Assembly: GCF_016746095.1 (NCBI RefSeq)
Contig: NZ_JAERTY010000013.1
Span: 104,299-168,298 of the forward strand
DNA: 64,000 nucleotides
Direction of reading: 5' to 3'
Source: Sphingobacterium faecale
Lineage (GTDB): Bacteria > Bacteroidota > Bacteroidia > Sphingobacteriales > Sphingobacteriaceae
This document shows, in pieces, positions 18,326-26,884 of this stretch. A program made the translations under genes and the position numbers. Under the pieces are notes generated by a model. It did not search any database. It was not told the DNA's origin and saw nothing but the letters and a program-made list of their open reading frames with translations. The stretch's first letter is position 1, and every line of letters starts with the position of its first letter.

Positions 18326-19625
18326 AATAGACCAACAGACGCTCGAAGAGCTTAACCTATTGGGACGATCTAAACCAGGTTCTGTCCAACAGCTGTTTTC
18401 CCGTGTTAAAAGCAGGGCGGGAGAGCAGCTACTGGACCGAATGTTTAAAACTCCTTTGATCGTTAAAGCTGAAATAGAGAATCGTATCAATTGCTTTCGC
18501 TTTTTTCAGCACAGGGATATCATATTTCCATTTGATAGCAAGGATCTATCTGAACTGACGGAATACTTTTCGCAGGTCTCTTCTCAAAGTACGATCAAAA
18601 CTTATTTTCAGGTTTTTTGGAATCGCTTACTTGTTCGGGTATTGAACGATACGCGATTCAAGAAAGAATTGCAGGCATTACATGCACTGGTGTCGGTCTT
18701 ACAAAAATTAGATCAATTCCTACCGAAGCTTGGAGATATACCCAGTCCTATGTCACAGCGTATCGAAGTCATGCGACAACAAATACAGTCTGGGGTTTTT
18801 AGAGAGTTAGTTGCAAGCAATATCTACGAAGGCTTCAATGTAGGGCAGATTGCCCGTTATCAACAACAGCTTCGGGGTAGACTATCGAAAGATGTGCAGG
18901 GTATCCTATCATTCATAGCCGAGCTCGACGTTTATATTGCGGTCAGTAATGTAGCAAGGGAGCGCAATTTCACTTATCCTATCGTTCAGGCAGCAGAGAC
19001 CAATATCTGGAAAGGAACTGATCTCAGGCATCCCGCTATTGAACATGCTGTGGGTAATGATTTTCATTTGGGTCAAGAGTGTAACCTTTTTTTCTTAACA
19101 GGAGCCAATATGGCTGGCAAATCCACTTGGATGAAGACCTTGGGTATATCTCTTTATCTTGCTCATATGGGATTCCCAGTTGCTGCAAAATCCTATGAGT
19201 TTTCTGTCAGAGAGGGGATGTATTCATCCATCAATGTGGCCGACAATGTTGCTTTAGGCTATAGTCATTTCTACTCGGAGGTAATACGGGTCAAGCAAGC
19301 CGCTGAAGCCGTAGCGTCAGGTGCCCGACTGGTGTTATTCTTCGATGAGCTCTTTAAAGGAACCAATGTTAAGGATGCCTTTGATGGTACCTTAGCTGTA
19401 ACACGTGGCTTTGCACGTTACCGGCAATCACTTTTTATGATCTCTACACATATTATCGAAGTGGGTGAAGAATTAAAAGAGCTGCCCGGTATTCAGTTTG
19501 GCTTTATGCCTACCATTATGAATGGACACCGGCCTCAATATACCTATACGCTCAAAGAAGGAATTACAGAAGATCGACAAGGTATGATGATCATACGTAA
19601 TGAAGGAATTCTGGATTTAATTTAG
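18315..19625 (+). CDS. MutS-like P-loop ATPase, second of a tandem pair
   Basis: A protein of 436 residues, related to the preceding gene along its length but clearly diverged. Walker A GANMAGKST is at 263-271, 'GYSHFYSEVIRVKQAAE' follows, Walker B LVLFFDELFKGTN lies near 340, and then 'FMISTHIIEVGEEL'. It also lacks the MutS mismatch-recognition domain. The parallel motif order and the shared ending ('YTYTLKEGITEDRQGMMII' here, 'YTYTLEDGVSDDRHGMLII' upstream) show an old tandem duplication. The 11-base overlap with its partner favours equal expression and a heterodimer. It is 20 bases from the S41 peptidase gene. Known small MutS-like proteins act on DNA junctions or ribosomes; which applies here is open. 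Confidence 0.85.
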   Translation: MKFKIDQQTLEELNLLGRSKPGSVQQLFSRVKSRAGEQLLDRMFKTPLIVKAEIENRINCFRFFQHRDIIFPFDSKDLSELTEYFSQVSSQSTIKTYFQVFWNRLLVRVLNDTRFKKELQALHALVSVLQKLDQFLPKLGDIPSPMSQRIEVMRQQIQSGVFRELVASNIYEGFNVGQIARYQQQLRGRLSKDVQGILSFIAELDVYIAVSNVARERNFTYPIVQAAETNIWKGTDLRHPAIEHAVGNDFHLGQECNLFFLTGANMAGKSTWMKTLGISLYLAHMGFPVAAKSYEFSVREGMYSSINVADNVALGYSHFYSEVIRVKQAAEAVASGARLVLFFDELFKGTNVKDAFDGTLAVTRGFARYRQSLFMISTHIIEVGEELKELPGIQFGFMPTIMNGHRPQYTYTLKEGITEDRQGMMIIRNEGILDLI

Positions 19626-19645
19626 AAAATATAAATACATAAACC

Positions 19646-21118
19646 ATGAGAAAATTACTTTTAATTTCCCTGATTTTTATCGGGCTGGGACAGCTATGGG
19701 CTCAGGAAGATAAGGACTTTTTGTTGACCAAAGAAAGAATCATAGCAGATTTTAAGCTGGCATCAGATATTTTGAAGAAACAGCATCCGCACCCTTACAA
19801 GTTTGTTGATTCCGTCCGGTTGGACCAACAATTGGACTCTTTGATGCATCTCGCTCAACAAGAAGAAGATGTCTATGCTATATTACAATATTCTCCTTTG
19901 CAACTATTTAGAGACGTACATACCAAGCTACAGCTATCCGCCGAAAACTCAAAGCAGACTATACGTCATACTCGGTTTTTTCCCTTCCCGGTTATCATCG
20001 AGAAGGGGCGTATATTTGTAAATAGTAGAGGTGGCTCTATCCCGTATGGAGCCGAAGTGCTGACAGTAAATGGGCAACCCTCATCCATTATCATGCAGAT
20101 GCTTGCTCCCAACTCGTACAGTGACGGTTTTATTAAGACAGGTACTGACCGTTTTTATGGTGATTTTCAAGGGGTCTGGGGGTATAACAATGCTAGTCCA
20201 AAGAACTATACAATACGCTATCGTCCTGCTGATGGCAACAAAGATCAGGAGCAGGTGGTCCCTGCACTGGATCCTTCAAAAGGAGTGCATAGTAGCAGGC
20301 TTGGTATTGCGCCGTTTAACCGTTTGGAGACTTCGTATTATGTGTACGGTACCTATCTTGACGAGGAGAGCACCGGCATCCTTACCGTTCTCTCCTTTGC
20401 TCTTGATGAGTCTTTTGCGTATAAAGAATTTAGTGATTTCTTTAACGAGGTAAAGAAAAGAAATATTCGTAATGTAATCATTGATATTCGTAGCAATGGA
20501 GGAGGCAATCCTGCGATTTCGGCACTATTGTATTCATTCCTGGCACCCAAGTCATTCGATAATGTTTACAATCAGCGTACTAAGACTATTGATATAGCTT
20601 ATCCGGAGTATACGATTAATAATGGGCGGAGAATGTCTGATGAAGATATACGAAATATGTACAATTTTATGAATCAGCGATTTAATAAAGATTCACTGAC
20701 AGGGTTTTATGTCGGTAATGCCCGGCTAAAGGAAAGCCAACTCGAAAACTACCCGCCAGATAAAGACGCTTTTAACGGTAGTGTATATGTACTCACCAGT
20801 GGAGCTACGGTGTCGGCCGCTACTTATTTTGCATCCTTGGTCCAGAAGAACAAGCGTGGACTGGTGATAGGCAAAGAAACCGGTAGTGGCGAGCAGAGTA
20901 CCACAGCAGCTTGGTTCTTGAACTACCAGTTGCCCAATACCAAATCTATCTTGACGATCCCGATGTCCGAGATGTACTTTTTCAATGCGCAGACTGATAA
21001 TGGCAGAGGGGTGATGCCCGACCGGGAGCTGTCGATGGAAGAATTTTTGAAATATTTCCGCTCCGAACAGGATCCGGAGATCAGCTATACCAGAGCGTTG
21101 ATAAAGCAGGGCACCTAA
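19646..21118 (+). CDS. S41-family secreted peptidase
   Basis: A protein of 490 residues with a Sec signal peptide ending LGQLWAQ. The N-terminal helical part (about 25-110) includes 'LASDILKKQHPHPYKF' and 'LFRDVHTKL', whose Asp-His is typical of S41B members. A PDZ-like stretch (about 110-170) precedes the peptidase domain: 'NVIIDIRSNGGGNPAISALLYSF', then 'VLTSGATVSAATYFASL' with the nucleophile Ser near residue 389. The 'FGK' lysine of CtpA/Prc is not present; 'VIGKETGSGEQS' sits there, so this is closer to the tricorn/IRBP-type branch. It is the last gene of the SusCD/ABC/MutS operon and should act in the periplasm, perhaps on peptides imported by the SusCD pair. Confidence 0.85.
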   Translation: MRKLLLISLIFIGLGQLWAQEDKDFLLTKERIIADFKLASDILKKQHPHPYKFVDSVRLDQQLDSLMHLAQQEEDVYAILQYSPLQLFRDVHTKLQLSAENSKQTIRHTRFFPFPVIIEKGRIFVNSRGGSIPYGAEVLTVNGQPSSIIMQMLAPNSYSDGFIKTGTDRFYGDFQGVWGYNNASPKNYTIRYRPADGNKDQEQVVPALDPSKGVHSSRLGIAPFNRLETSYYVYGTYLDEESTGILTVLSFALDESFAYKEFSDFFNEVKKRNIRNVIIDIRSNGGGNPAISALLYSFLAPKSFDNVYNQRTKTIDIAYPEYTINNGRRMSDEDIRNMYNFMNQRFNKDSLTGFYVGNARLKESQLENYPPDKDAFNGSVYVLTSGATVSAATYFASLVQKNKRGLVIGKETGSGEQSTTAAWFLNYQLPNTKSILTIPMSEMYFFNAQTDNGRGVMPDRELSMEEFLKYFRSEQDPEISYTRALIKQGT

Positions 21119-21205
21119 AACCGGCACGTTGTAAAACTATATTTTTTAGGTGACCTGAAATTTGATACTAGCTACCTATGGTAATGTGATCGCTATAGAC
21201 GGAAA

Positions 21206-21235
21206 AGGTATGTCTCTTGGGAATAGAGCATACCT
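21206..21235 (+). other. Hairpin in intergenic region
   Basis: AGGTATG pairs with CATACCT, extended inside by CTCT/AGAG, around a 7-base loop. No T-run follows directly. It lies 87 bases after the S41 stop, just before the terminator, and may protect the transcript end. Confidence 0.5.
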
Positions 21236-21250
21236 GATCGCTATCGTGCT

Positions 21251-21282
21251 AGCGCTGCCCTTTTGAGCAGCGCTTTCGGTTT
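21251..21282 (+). terminator. Rho-independent terminator after the S41 peptidase
   Basis: An 8-base stem AGCGCTGC / GCAGCGCT with an 8-base loop, followed by TTCGGTTT. It lies 132 bases after the S41 stop and closes the sigma-to-peptidase operon. Confidence 0.75.
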
Positions 21283-21382
21283 ATAAAATACTTTATCTAC
21301 CGTAATTTTAGGACCCTTTGAGGGTAGTGACACCAGCGGATGGTTTTTAATTTTTGTTAATATCTTCTTAATCTTAGCGTGT

Positions 21383-21390
21383 TATATTTG
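21383..21390 (+). promoter_or_regulatory. -7 promoter box upstream of the second ECF sigma gene
   Basis: TATATTTG fits the Bacteroidota TAnnTTTG consensus exactly. The nearest T-rich TTTTTG is at 21351-21356, a 26-base gap that is longer than the usual 19-21. It would give a leader of about 140 bases before the ATG at 21538. The rest of the 21283-21537 gap shows no gene. Confidence 0.45.
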
Positions 21391-21537
21391 AATGGAATTA
21401 TCACGAGAATAAGAACAATTAGATTTAAGTTTTAATCACGATACTTAAAAATTAGATGGGTTTGCCCTTTGTTGTAGGTTTTTATTTGTTAATTAACAAA
21501 TAAAGTGCTTAATTCGCTAATTCCACTGTCCTGTTTT

Positions 21538-22128
21538 ATGTCTCAATTAACTGATGAAAATGAATGCGAACTACTTGCCCCATTAAGAAATGGTGATATT
21601 GAAGCGTTCAATCAGTATTTCAGACGCTATCATGCTAAATTAGTTTTTTTTTCTAATAGAATTTTAATGTCGTCTGACTTGCAGGATGCAGAAGAAGTGG
21701 TACAAGATGTTTTTGTTAAATTTTTTAATAGAAGGACTAAGTTTGAATCAGGTGCTCATATAAAAGCCTTTTTGTATCTCAGTGCCAAGAATGCCTGTCT
21801 AGACATCATAGCGAAGGAGAAAGTACGGCTTCGACGTTACGATGCCATTACTAGCCAGTTTGAAGAGTTGGAAGATAATGTAGTCGCTCAGATTGTCTAT
21901 ACTGAACTGATACAGCAAGTTAATCAAGCCATTGATTTATTGCCTAATAAATGTCGTGCTATTATTAAGAAATTTCTAGATGAGGGTAAAAACGCCCAAG
22001 AAATTGCGCAGGATATGAATCTTACGGTCAGCACCGTGAATAATCAAAGGGCAAGAGGTATCCGTATACTACGGAGTAAGCTATCGGCTGAAGGAATGAA
22101 ATTCTTAATTTTCATTTTAGTAGTCTAG
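21538..22128 (+). CDS. FecI-like ECF RNA polymerase sigma factor
   Basis: A protein of 196 residues from ATG 21538 (SQLTDENECELLAPL). A GTG at 21505 would add 11 hydrophobic residues not typical of the family. Region 2: 'FRRYHAKLVFFSNRIL', 'DAEEVVQDVFVKFFNRR', 'IKAFLYLSAKNACLDII'. Region 4: 'INLLPNKC'-like stretch at 'IDLLPNKCRAIIKKFLDEGKN' then 'QEIAQDMNLTVSTVNNQRARG', the DNA-binding helix-turn-helix. It is followed by its presumed FecR partner 69 bases on and by an STN-type SusC. It is diverged from the sigma factor at 5988, so the two loci are likely wired separately. Confidence 0.9.
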   Translation: MSQLTDENECELLAPLRNGDIEAFNQYFRRYHAKLVFFSNRILMSSDLQDAEEVVQDVFVKFFNRRTKFESGAHIKAFLYLSAKNACLDIIAKEKVRLRRYDAITSQFEELEDNVVAQIVYTELIQQVNQAIDLLPNKCRAIIKKFLDEGKNAQEIAQDMNLTVSTVNNQRARGIRILRSKLSAEGMKFLIFILVV

Positions 22129-22197
22129 TATTGCTGAATTTTTTTTAATTTTTTTTAGAGAAATATTACTTTTTGCCGTATAGGTAAGAAAAGAGCT

Positions 22198-23358
22198 ATG
22201 GAAGAAAGCGCTAATCTTAAAAACCTGAAGATTATTGTTGTGTTGCAAAAACGACTGCAAGGAGAGGTGCTATCTGATCATGAAGTCCATATGTTGGATA
22301 TGTGGTTGCAACAAAGTGAAGCAAATAGATTGATTTATGATGAAATGTCGGAACCAGAACAGTTGGCGTCCAGTTTAGTATTTTTCAATCAGACCGATAG
22401 TGAAGCTCAGCTAAACACGTTGCACCAGAGAATACGTAGAGAAACCTTCAGAAAGCGCGCTGTTTATTTAGCTGCTGCGGCTATGTTGTTATTATGTTTA
22501 GGTTTGGTATTTTGGCTTTTACCTTATAAAAGCACGGATGGAGTAGCTGAATCTCAAATGGTACAACAGCAAGATATTGCTCCTGGATATAATAGGGCAA
22601 CACTAAAATTTTCGGATGGCCAGGAGATGAATTTAGATAGTTCAAAAAGTGGTTTGGTAAGTAAGGGATATGCGCTTCGTTATGAAGACGGTGAGCTTAT
22701 TGAAGCTACGGCTAAATCTGTTAACGCTACCTTAATTACGCCGCATGGAGGTCAATATCAGGTGACCCTCGATGATGGCACTCGAGTCTGGTTAAATGCA
22801 GCTTCGGAATTGAAATATCCAATGGTTTTTAGGGGGGTGAATAGGGAGGTTTATTTAAAAGGAGAGGCTTTTTTTGAGGTATCCAAAAACCCGGCTAAAC
22901 CTTTTATTGTACACACAGAAAAGCAAAGTATTCAAGTCGTAGGAACAGCTTTTGCGGTGCGTGCTTATGATGCAAATGAGCAAACGACTTTAGTAGAAGG
23001 CCGGTTAAAAGTGGCAAGTGGAAATAAACAGAAGACATATGATGTTTATCCAGGTTATCAGGTGAGTGTTAAAGCGGGTAATGTTTCTTTACAGGAAGTT
23101 TCCATCGACGATTACGTTAGTTGGAAAGATGGGTATTTTGTAGGGACATCGGTTTCTTTGGCTGACTTGATACCTGACTTGGAGCGTTGGTATAATGTGA
23201 AATTTATTGATTTCGCATCTTCAATATCTGATGAAATAGGTTTTGTTCGTATTTATCGTAACGAGCCTCTTTCTGCGGTATTGAATGCTTTAGCACTGAC
23301 ATTTGAAGTTAAATTTGAAGTGAGCGGAAAGGAGGTGCGAGTTAAGCGTATAAAGTAA
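22198..23358 (+). CDS. FecR-family anti-sigma factor
   Basis: A protein of 386 residues. Cytoplasmic N-terminus, one membrane helix at about 82-105 ('AVYLAAAAMLLLCLGLVFWLL'), and a periplasmic FecR domain containing 'VTLDDGTRVWLNAASELKYP' and 'VYLKGEAFFEVSKNPAKPF'. A DUF4974-like C-terminus has 'SLADLIPDLERWYNVKF' and ends in a basic tail. It should hold the sigma factor encoded 69 bases upstream and receive the signal from the STN domain of the SusC encoded 108 bases downstream. A hairpin sits in that gap (23376-23400), so receptor expression may be set apart from that of the regulator. Confidence 0.92.
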   Translation: MEESANLKNLKIIVVLQKRLQGEVLSDHEVHMLDMWLQQSEANRLIYDEMSEPEQLASSLVFFNQTDSEAQLNTLHQRIRRETFRKRAVYLAAAAMLLLCLGLVFWLLPYKSTDGVAESQMVQQQDIAPGYNRATLKFSDGQEMNLDSSKSGLVSKGYALRYEDGELIEATAKSVNATLITPHGGQYQVTLDDGTRVWLNAASELKYPMVFRGVNREVYLKGEAFFEVSKNPAKPFIVHTEKQSIQVVGTAFAVRAYDANEQTTLVEGRLKVASGNKQKTYDVYPGYQVSVKAGNVSLQEVSIDDYVSWKDGYFVGTSVSLADLIPDLERWYNVKFIDFASSISDEIGFVRIYRNEPLSAVLNALALTFEVKFEVSGKEVRVKRIK

Positions 23359-23375
23359 TTGTGAAACTTCAAAAT

Positions 23376-23400
23376 CCGCCCTGACTGGTACTCAGGACGG
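23376..23400 (+). other. Hairpin between fecR and susC (possible attenuator)
   Basis: CCGCCCTGA pairs with TCAGGACGG with one mismatch, around a 7-base loop. The downstream bases TTGTTG give only a poor T-run, so this is a weak terminator or an mRNA-processing hairpin. It would separate regulator and transporter expression. Confidence 0.5.
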
Positions 23401-23466
23401 TTGTTGTAAGTCTATTAAATAAAGCTAAGTTATTAACAGAATAAATTAACCTACAAATCAAAATTA

Positions 23467-26400
23467 ATGAAATTAAATATCATTAGCAATGGTAGTAATA
23501 AACCTATTCCTATAGGTCAAACATGTACTAGGGCTATTCTTTTAAAAAGTATTCTAATGACCAAGTTAACACTACTTTTTATATTGTTTTTTGCTTTGAA
23601 TAGTTGGGCCAGCGTAAGTGCGCAAAAGCTCTCTTTTAGCAATAGAAAAGTGGATTTTAAAACAGCTATTGAAGAAATCCAAAGGCAATCGGATTATTCT
23701 TTTTCTATAAAGGATAAACATCTGCGCTCGGCAGTTATGGTGAATCTTTCGGGACGTGACTTGTCACTGGAGGAAGCCTTACAGCTGGCATTCAAGAATC
23801 AGCCATTTGGGTACAAGTTAGGCGGAAAAATTATTGTTTCGGTTGATCAAATACCGGAAAAGGCTACTCCAAAAAATATAAAAAATAACGAGTCGTCGGC
23901 TATAAGTACTGTTGTACAGCAACGTATTGTACGTGGAAAAGTAGTAAATGAGTATGGTGAGGAAATGGCTGGTGTATCTGTTTTTGTAAAGCCCGCGCAA
24001 CACACGGTAACAACCGACGCTAAAGGTGAATATGGCTTTATTTCTAAAAATAAGGTGGATTCGATATACTTTTCTTATGTAGGTTATCAGAAGATAGGTA
24101 TGGTTTTTCCGATGGGAGAATTATTGAATGTAAGGATGAAACCGCTTGTGGAAAAGGTGGAGGATGTCGTTGTAACGGGTATTTACTCTAGAGATAAACA
24201 GAGTTTTACGGGTTCGTATTCGAGTTTCTCGGGAGAAGAGTTAAAACAGATTGGGGTTCAAAATGTTATCCAAAGTTTGCGTACGTTGGACCCTGCTTTC
24301 AATTTACTTGAAAACACCCAATTTGGATCTGATCCGAATAGGCTCCCTGACTTGGAAATACGGGGCAAGAGTAGTATCGTGGGATTGAAAGAGCAATTTG
24401 GTGAAGACCCAAACCAGCCTTTGTTCATATTGGATGGTTTTGAAACTTCCCTACAGACCATTATGGACTTGAGCATGGATCGTATTGCTTCGGCAACGAT
24501 ATTAAAAGATGCGACATCTACCGCTATCTATGGCTCTAAGGCTGCAAATGGAGTGGTTGTTATTGAGACTAAGTCGCCCGCTAGGGGTGAGGTTAGGGTG
24601 AGCTACAATAATAGTACAGACCTTACTTTTGCGGATTTGAATGATTACAACTTGATGAATGCTGCTGAAAAGCTGGAGTTTGAACTGCGTGCTGGCCGCT
24701 TTAAATCTAACTTGTCAACGGTGGAGGAGGATAACTCTTATCGATATTACCACTTGGTCCAGGAGCTAAAGCGTGGGGTGGATACGGACTGGTTGTCTGA
24801 ACCATTGCGTACAGGTGTCAACCAACGGAATAACTTGTACTTGGAGGGGGGCGATCGTGTGATGCGCTATGGAATTGGTGTAAGTCATAATGCTATTCAA
24901 GGGGTGATGAAAAATTCGAAGCGTAAAAATTTATCGGGTAACGTAGACCTTATCTACAGAAAAGGAAAATTCAGTCTCATGAATAAGCTTTCTATAGATC
25001 AAATGGATAATCAAAATCCAATAGTCGAATTTTCAGCCTATTCTCGGGCCAACCCATATTATCGTAAATATAACGATAAAGGTGGCGTGGATAAGTGGTT
25101 GGAAACTTTTAACATGACCACAGCTAATGGACGGGTACAACCTGTAGGGAACCCTCTGTGGGATGATGCATTGAATAGTAAGAATACTGGCGGAAACCTT
25201 GGGTTTAGAAATAACTTAAACCTAGAGTATAGGCCTGATAACTATTTTAACATCAGAGGACGATTGAGTTTGAGTAAAAGTAATGCGGAAACCGAAGAGT
25301 TTTATTCGCCAGATGCAACAAGATTTGAAGGAATGGAGGCATTAAGAAAGGGCAGCTATAGAAATTCATCTACTGTATCCACGTCTTATCAGGGCGATAT
25401 CTCGGGTACTTACGGGCGTATGTTTGCCCATAGACATCAGATTAATGTGGTGTTTGGAGGGAATATTAATGAGTCATCTAGCGTGTCTAAAGGTTTTGAT
25501 GCTGAAGGTTTTCCCGAGGGAGATTTTACTACTCCAGCATTTTCAAATGGCTATCCGAATGGTGGTAAACCATCATACAGAGATGCTAAAAGAAGAAATG
25601 TCGGTTATTTTGTAAACACGGGGTATAGCTTTGATAATAGGTATTTGTTTGATTTTAACTTGCGTTCGGATGGTACTTCCGTATTTGGTTCGAATCGTTT
25701 GTTTTCTACAACTTGGTCGGCAGGGGCAGCTTGGAATATTCACCGCGAGAAGTTTTTGGAAAAGTATGCTGATGATATTTCTATGTTTAAGATCAGAGCC
25801 TCGGTAGGTAATCCTGGTAACCAGAATTTTGGAACTTTTAATGCGATCACAACGTATCAATTTAATAATTGGCTTCAAAATAATTTTGGAACAGGGCTGA
25901 TCATCGATCAATTTGGCGACCCTAATTTGGAGTGGCAGAAAACATTGGATAAGAACATCGGTCTGGATTTGAGTATTCTTAATAATAGATTTCACGTTAC
26001 GTTTGATTATTATAACAAAAAAACGGACCCATTGCTTGCTAATGTAGGTATTCCTCTTTCAGTAGGTATCCAAAATAGACTGATGAATGTAGGGATGCAG
26101 ATGGATAAGGGGTATTCAGGAACAGTAAAGTATGCCATCTTTTATAAACCACAAGAACAAATAAATTGGACAACGAGTTTTACATTTCGTTCGGGTAGAT
26201 CGGAGTATGATAATATCGGTAATAAGCTGGATGCTTTTAACAGGGAGAACCTAACTAAAAATATGACTCGCTTTTACAATGGTGCTAGTCCAGATGATCT
26301 GTGGTCTGTTATTTCTAAAGGTATAGATCCGGCATCGGGTATGGAGATCTTCCAAAATCGGAACGGCGAAAATGTTTTTGCATATAGCTATAATGACGAG

Positions 26401-26880
26401 GTAGTTGTAGGTAATGGTAGACCTAAGCTAGAAGGTGTATTCGGTAATACTTTTTTCTGGAAGGGCTTTTCCGCAAATGTACACATACGTTATAGTTATG
26501 GAAGTGATGCTTTCAATTCCACACTTTACAGTAAAGTAGAAAATATCTCGAGCACTTCGATCAATATGAATCAAGATAAACGTGCCCTTTATGACCGATG
26601 GAAAGAAGTTGGTGACGTAGCTCAATATAAAGGAATATCACTGTCTGATCCTTCGCCAATGTCTTCTCGATTTGTGCAGAAAAATAATTACCTCAGTATA
26701 GAGTCGATACGTGCTGGATATGAGTTTAGAGGTAATTGGATGCGCTCTTTAGCTTTATCAAGATTGATGATTAACGCTTATATGAACGATATATTAAGAG
26801 TTTCTAGTATGGGGAACGAAAGAGGTATAGATTACCCTTTTGCGCGTACAGTGACGTTTGGTTTAAGTGCAAATTTTTAA
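23467..26880 (+). CDS. SusC/RagA TonB-dependent outer-membrane receptor with STN domain
   Basis: A protein of 1137 residues. The long N-terminal leader (about 55 residues, with 'LTLLFILFFALNSWASVSAQ' as the hydrophobic core) is typical of STN-type SusC proteins; an internal ATG at 23557 is a possible alternative start. STN domain at about 55-125 ('VDFKTAIEEIQRQSDYSFS'), CarboxypepD-reg-like domain at about 155-235 ('GKVVNEYGEEMAGVSVFVKP'), plug with 'QPLFILDGFETS' and 'SATILKDATSTAIYGSKAANG', then the barrel ending 'ARTVTFGLSANF'. It works with the SusD encoded 4 bases downstream and signals to the FecR upstream. Confidence 0.95.
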   Translation: MKLNIISNGSNKPIPIGQTCTRAILLKSILMTKLTLLFILFFALNSWASVSAQKLSFSNRKVDFKTAIEEIQRQSDYSFSIKDKHLRSAVMVNLSGRDLSLEEALQLAFKNQPFGYKLGGKIIVSVDQIPEKATPKNIKNNESSAISTVVQQRIVRGKVVNEYGEEMAGVSVFVKPAQHTVTTDAKGEYGFISKNKVDSIYFSYVGYQKIGMVFPMGELLNVRMKPLVEKVEDVVVTGIYSRDKQSFTGSYSSFSGEELKQIGVQNVIQSLRTLDPAFNLLENTQFGSDPNRLPDLEIRGKSSIVGLKEQFGEDPNQPLFILDGFETSLQTIMDLSMDRIASATILKDATSTAIYGSKAANGVVVIETKSPARGEVRVSYNNSTDLTFADLNDYNLMNAAEKLEFELRAGRFKSNLSTVEEDNSYRYYHLVQELKRGVDTDWLSEPLRTGVNQRNNLYLEGGDRVMRYGIGVSHNAIQGVMKNSKRKNLSGNVDLIYRKGKFSLMNKLSIDQMDNQNPIVEFSAYSRANPYYRKYNDKGGVDKWLETFNMTTANGRVQPVGNPLWDDALNSKNTGGNLGFRNNLNLEYRPDNYFNIRGRLSLSKSNAETEEFYSPDATRFEGMEALRKGSYRNSSTVSTSYQGDISGTYGRMFAHRHQINVVFGGNINESSSVSKGFDAEGFPEGDFTTPAFSNGYPNGGKPSYRDAKRRNVGYFVNTGYSFDNRYLFDFNLRSDGTSVFGSNRLFSTTWSAGAAWNIHREKFLEKYADDISMFKIRASVGNPGNQNFGTFNAITTYQFNNWLQNNFGTGLIIDQFGDPNLEWQKTLDKNIGLDLSILNNRFHVTFDYYNKKTDPLLANVGIPLSVGIQNRLMNVGMQMDKGYSGTVKYAIFYKPQEQINWTTSFTFRSGRSEYDNIGNKLDAFNRENLTKNMTRFYNGASPDDLWSVISKGIDPASGMEIFQNRNGENVFAYSYNDEVVVGNGRPKLEGVFGNTFFWKGFSANVHIRYSYGSDAFNSTLYSKVENISSTSINMNQDKRALYDRWKEVGDVAQYKGISLSDPSPMSSRFVQKNNYLSIESIRAGYEFRGNWMRSLALSRLMINAYMNDILRVSSMGNERGIDYPFARTVTFGLSANF

Positions 26881-26884
26881 GACG

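Noticed and set aside
17021..19625. Annotating the tandem ATPases as DNA mismatch repair MutS
   Set aside because: They lack the mismatch-binding and connector domains, are half the length and are not with MutL or repair genes.
21119..21537. Small gene between the S41 peptidase and the second sigma factor
   Set aside because: Only short frames without motifs; hairpins and a promoter box explain the region.
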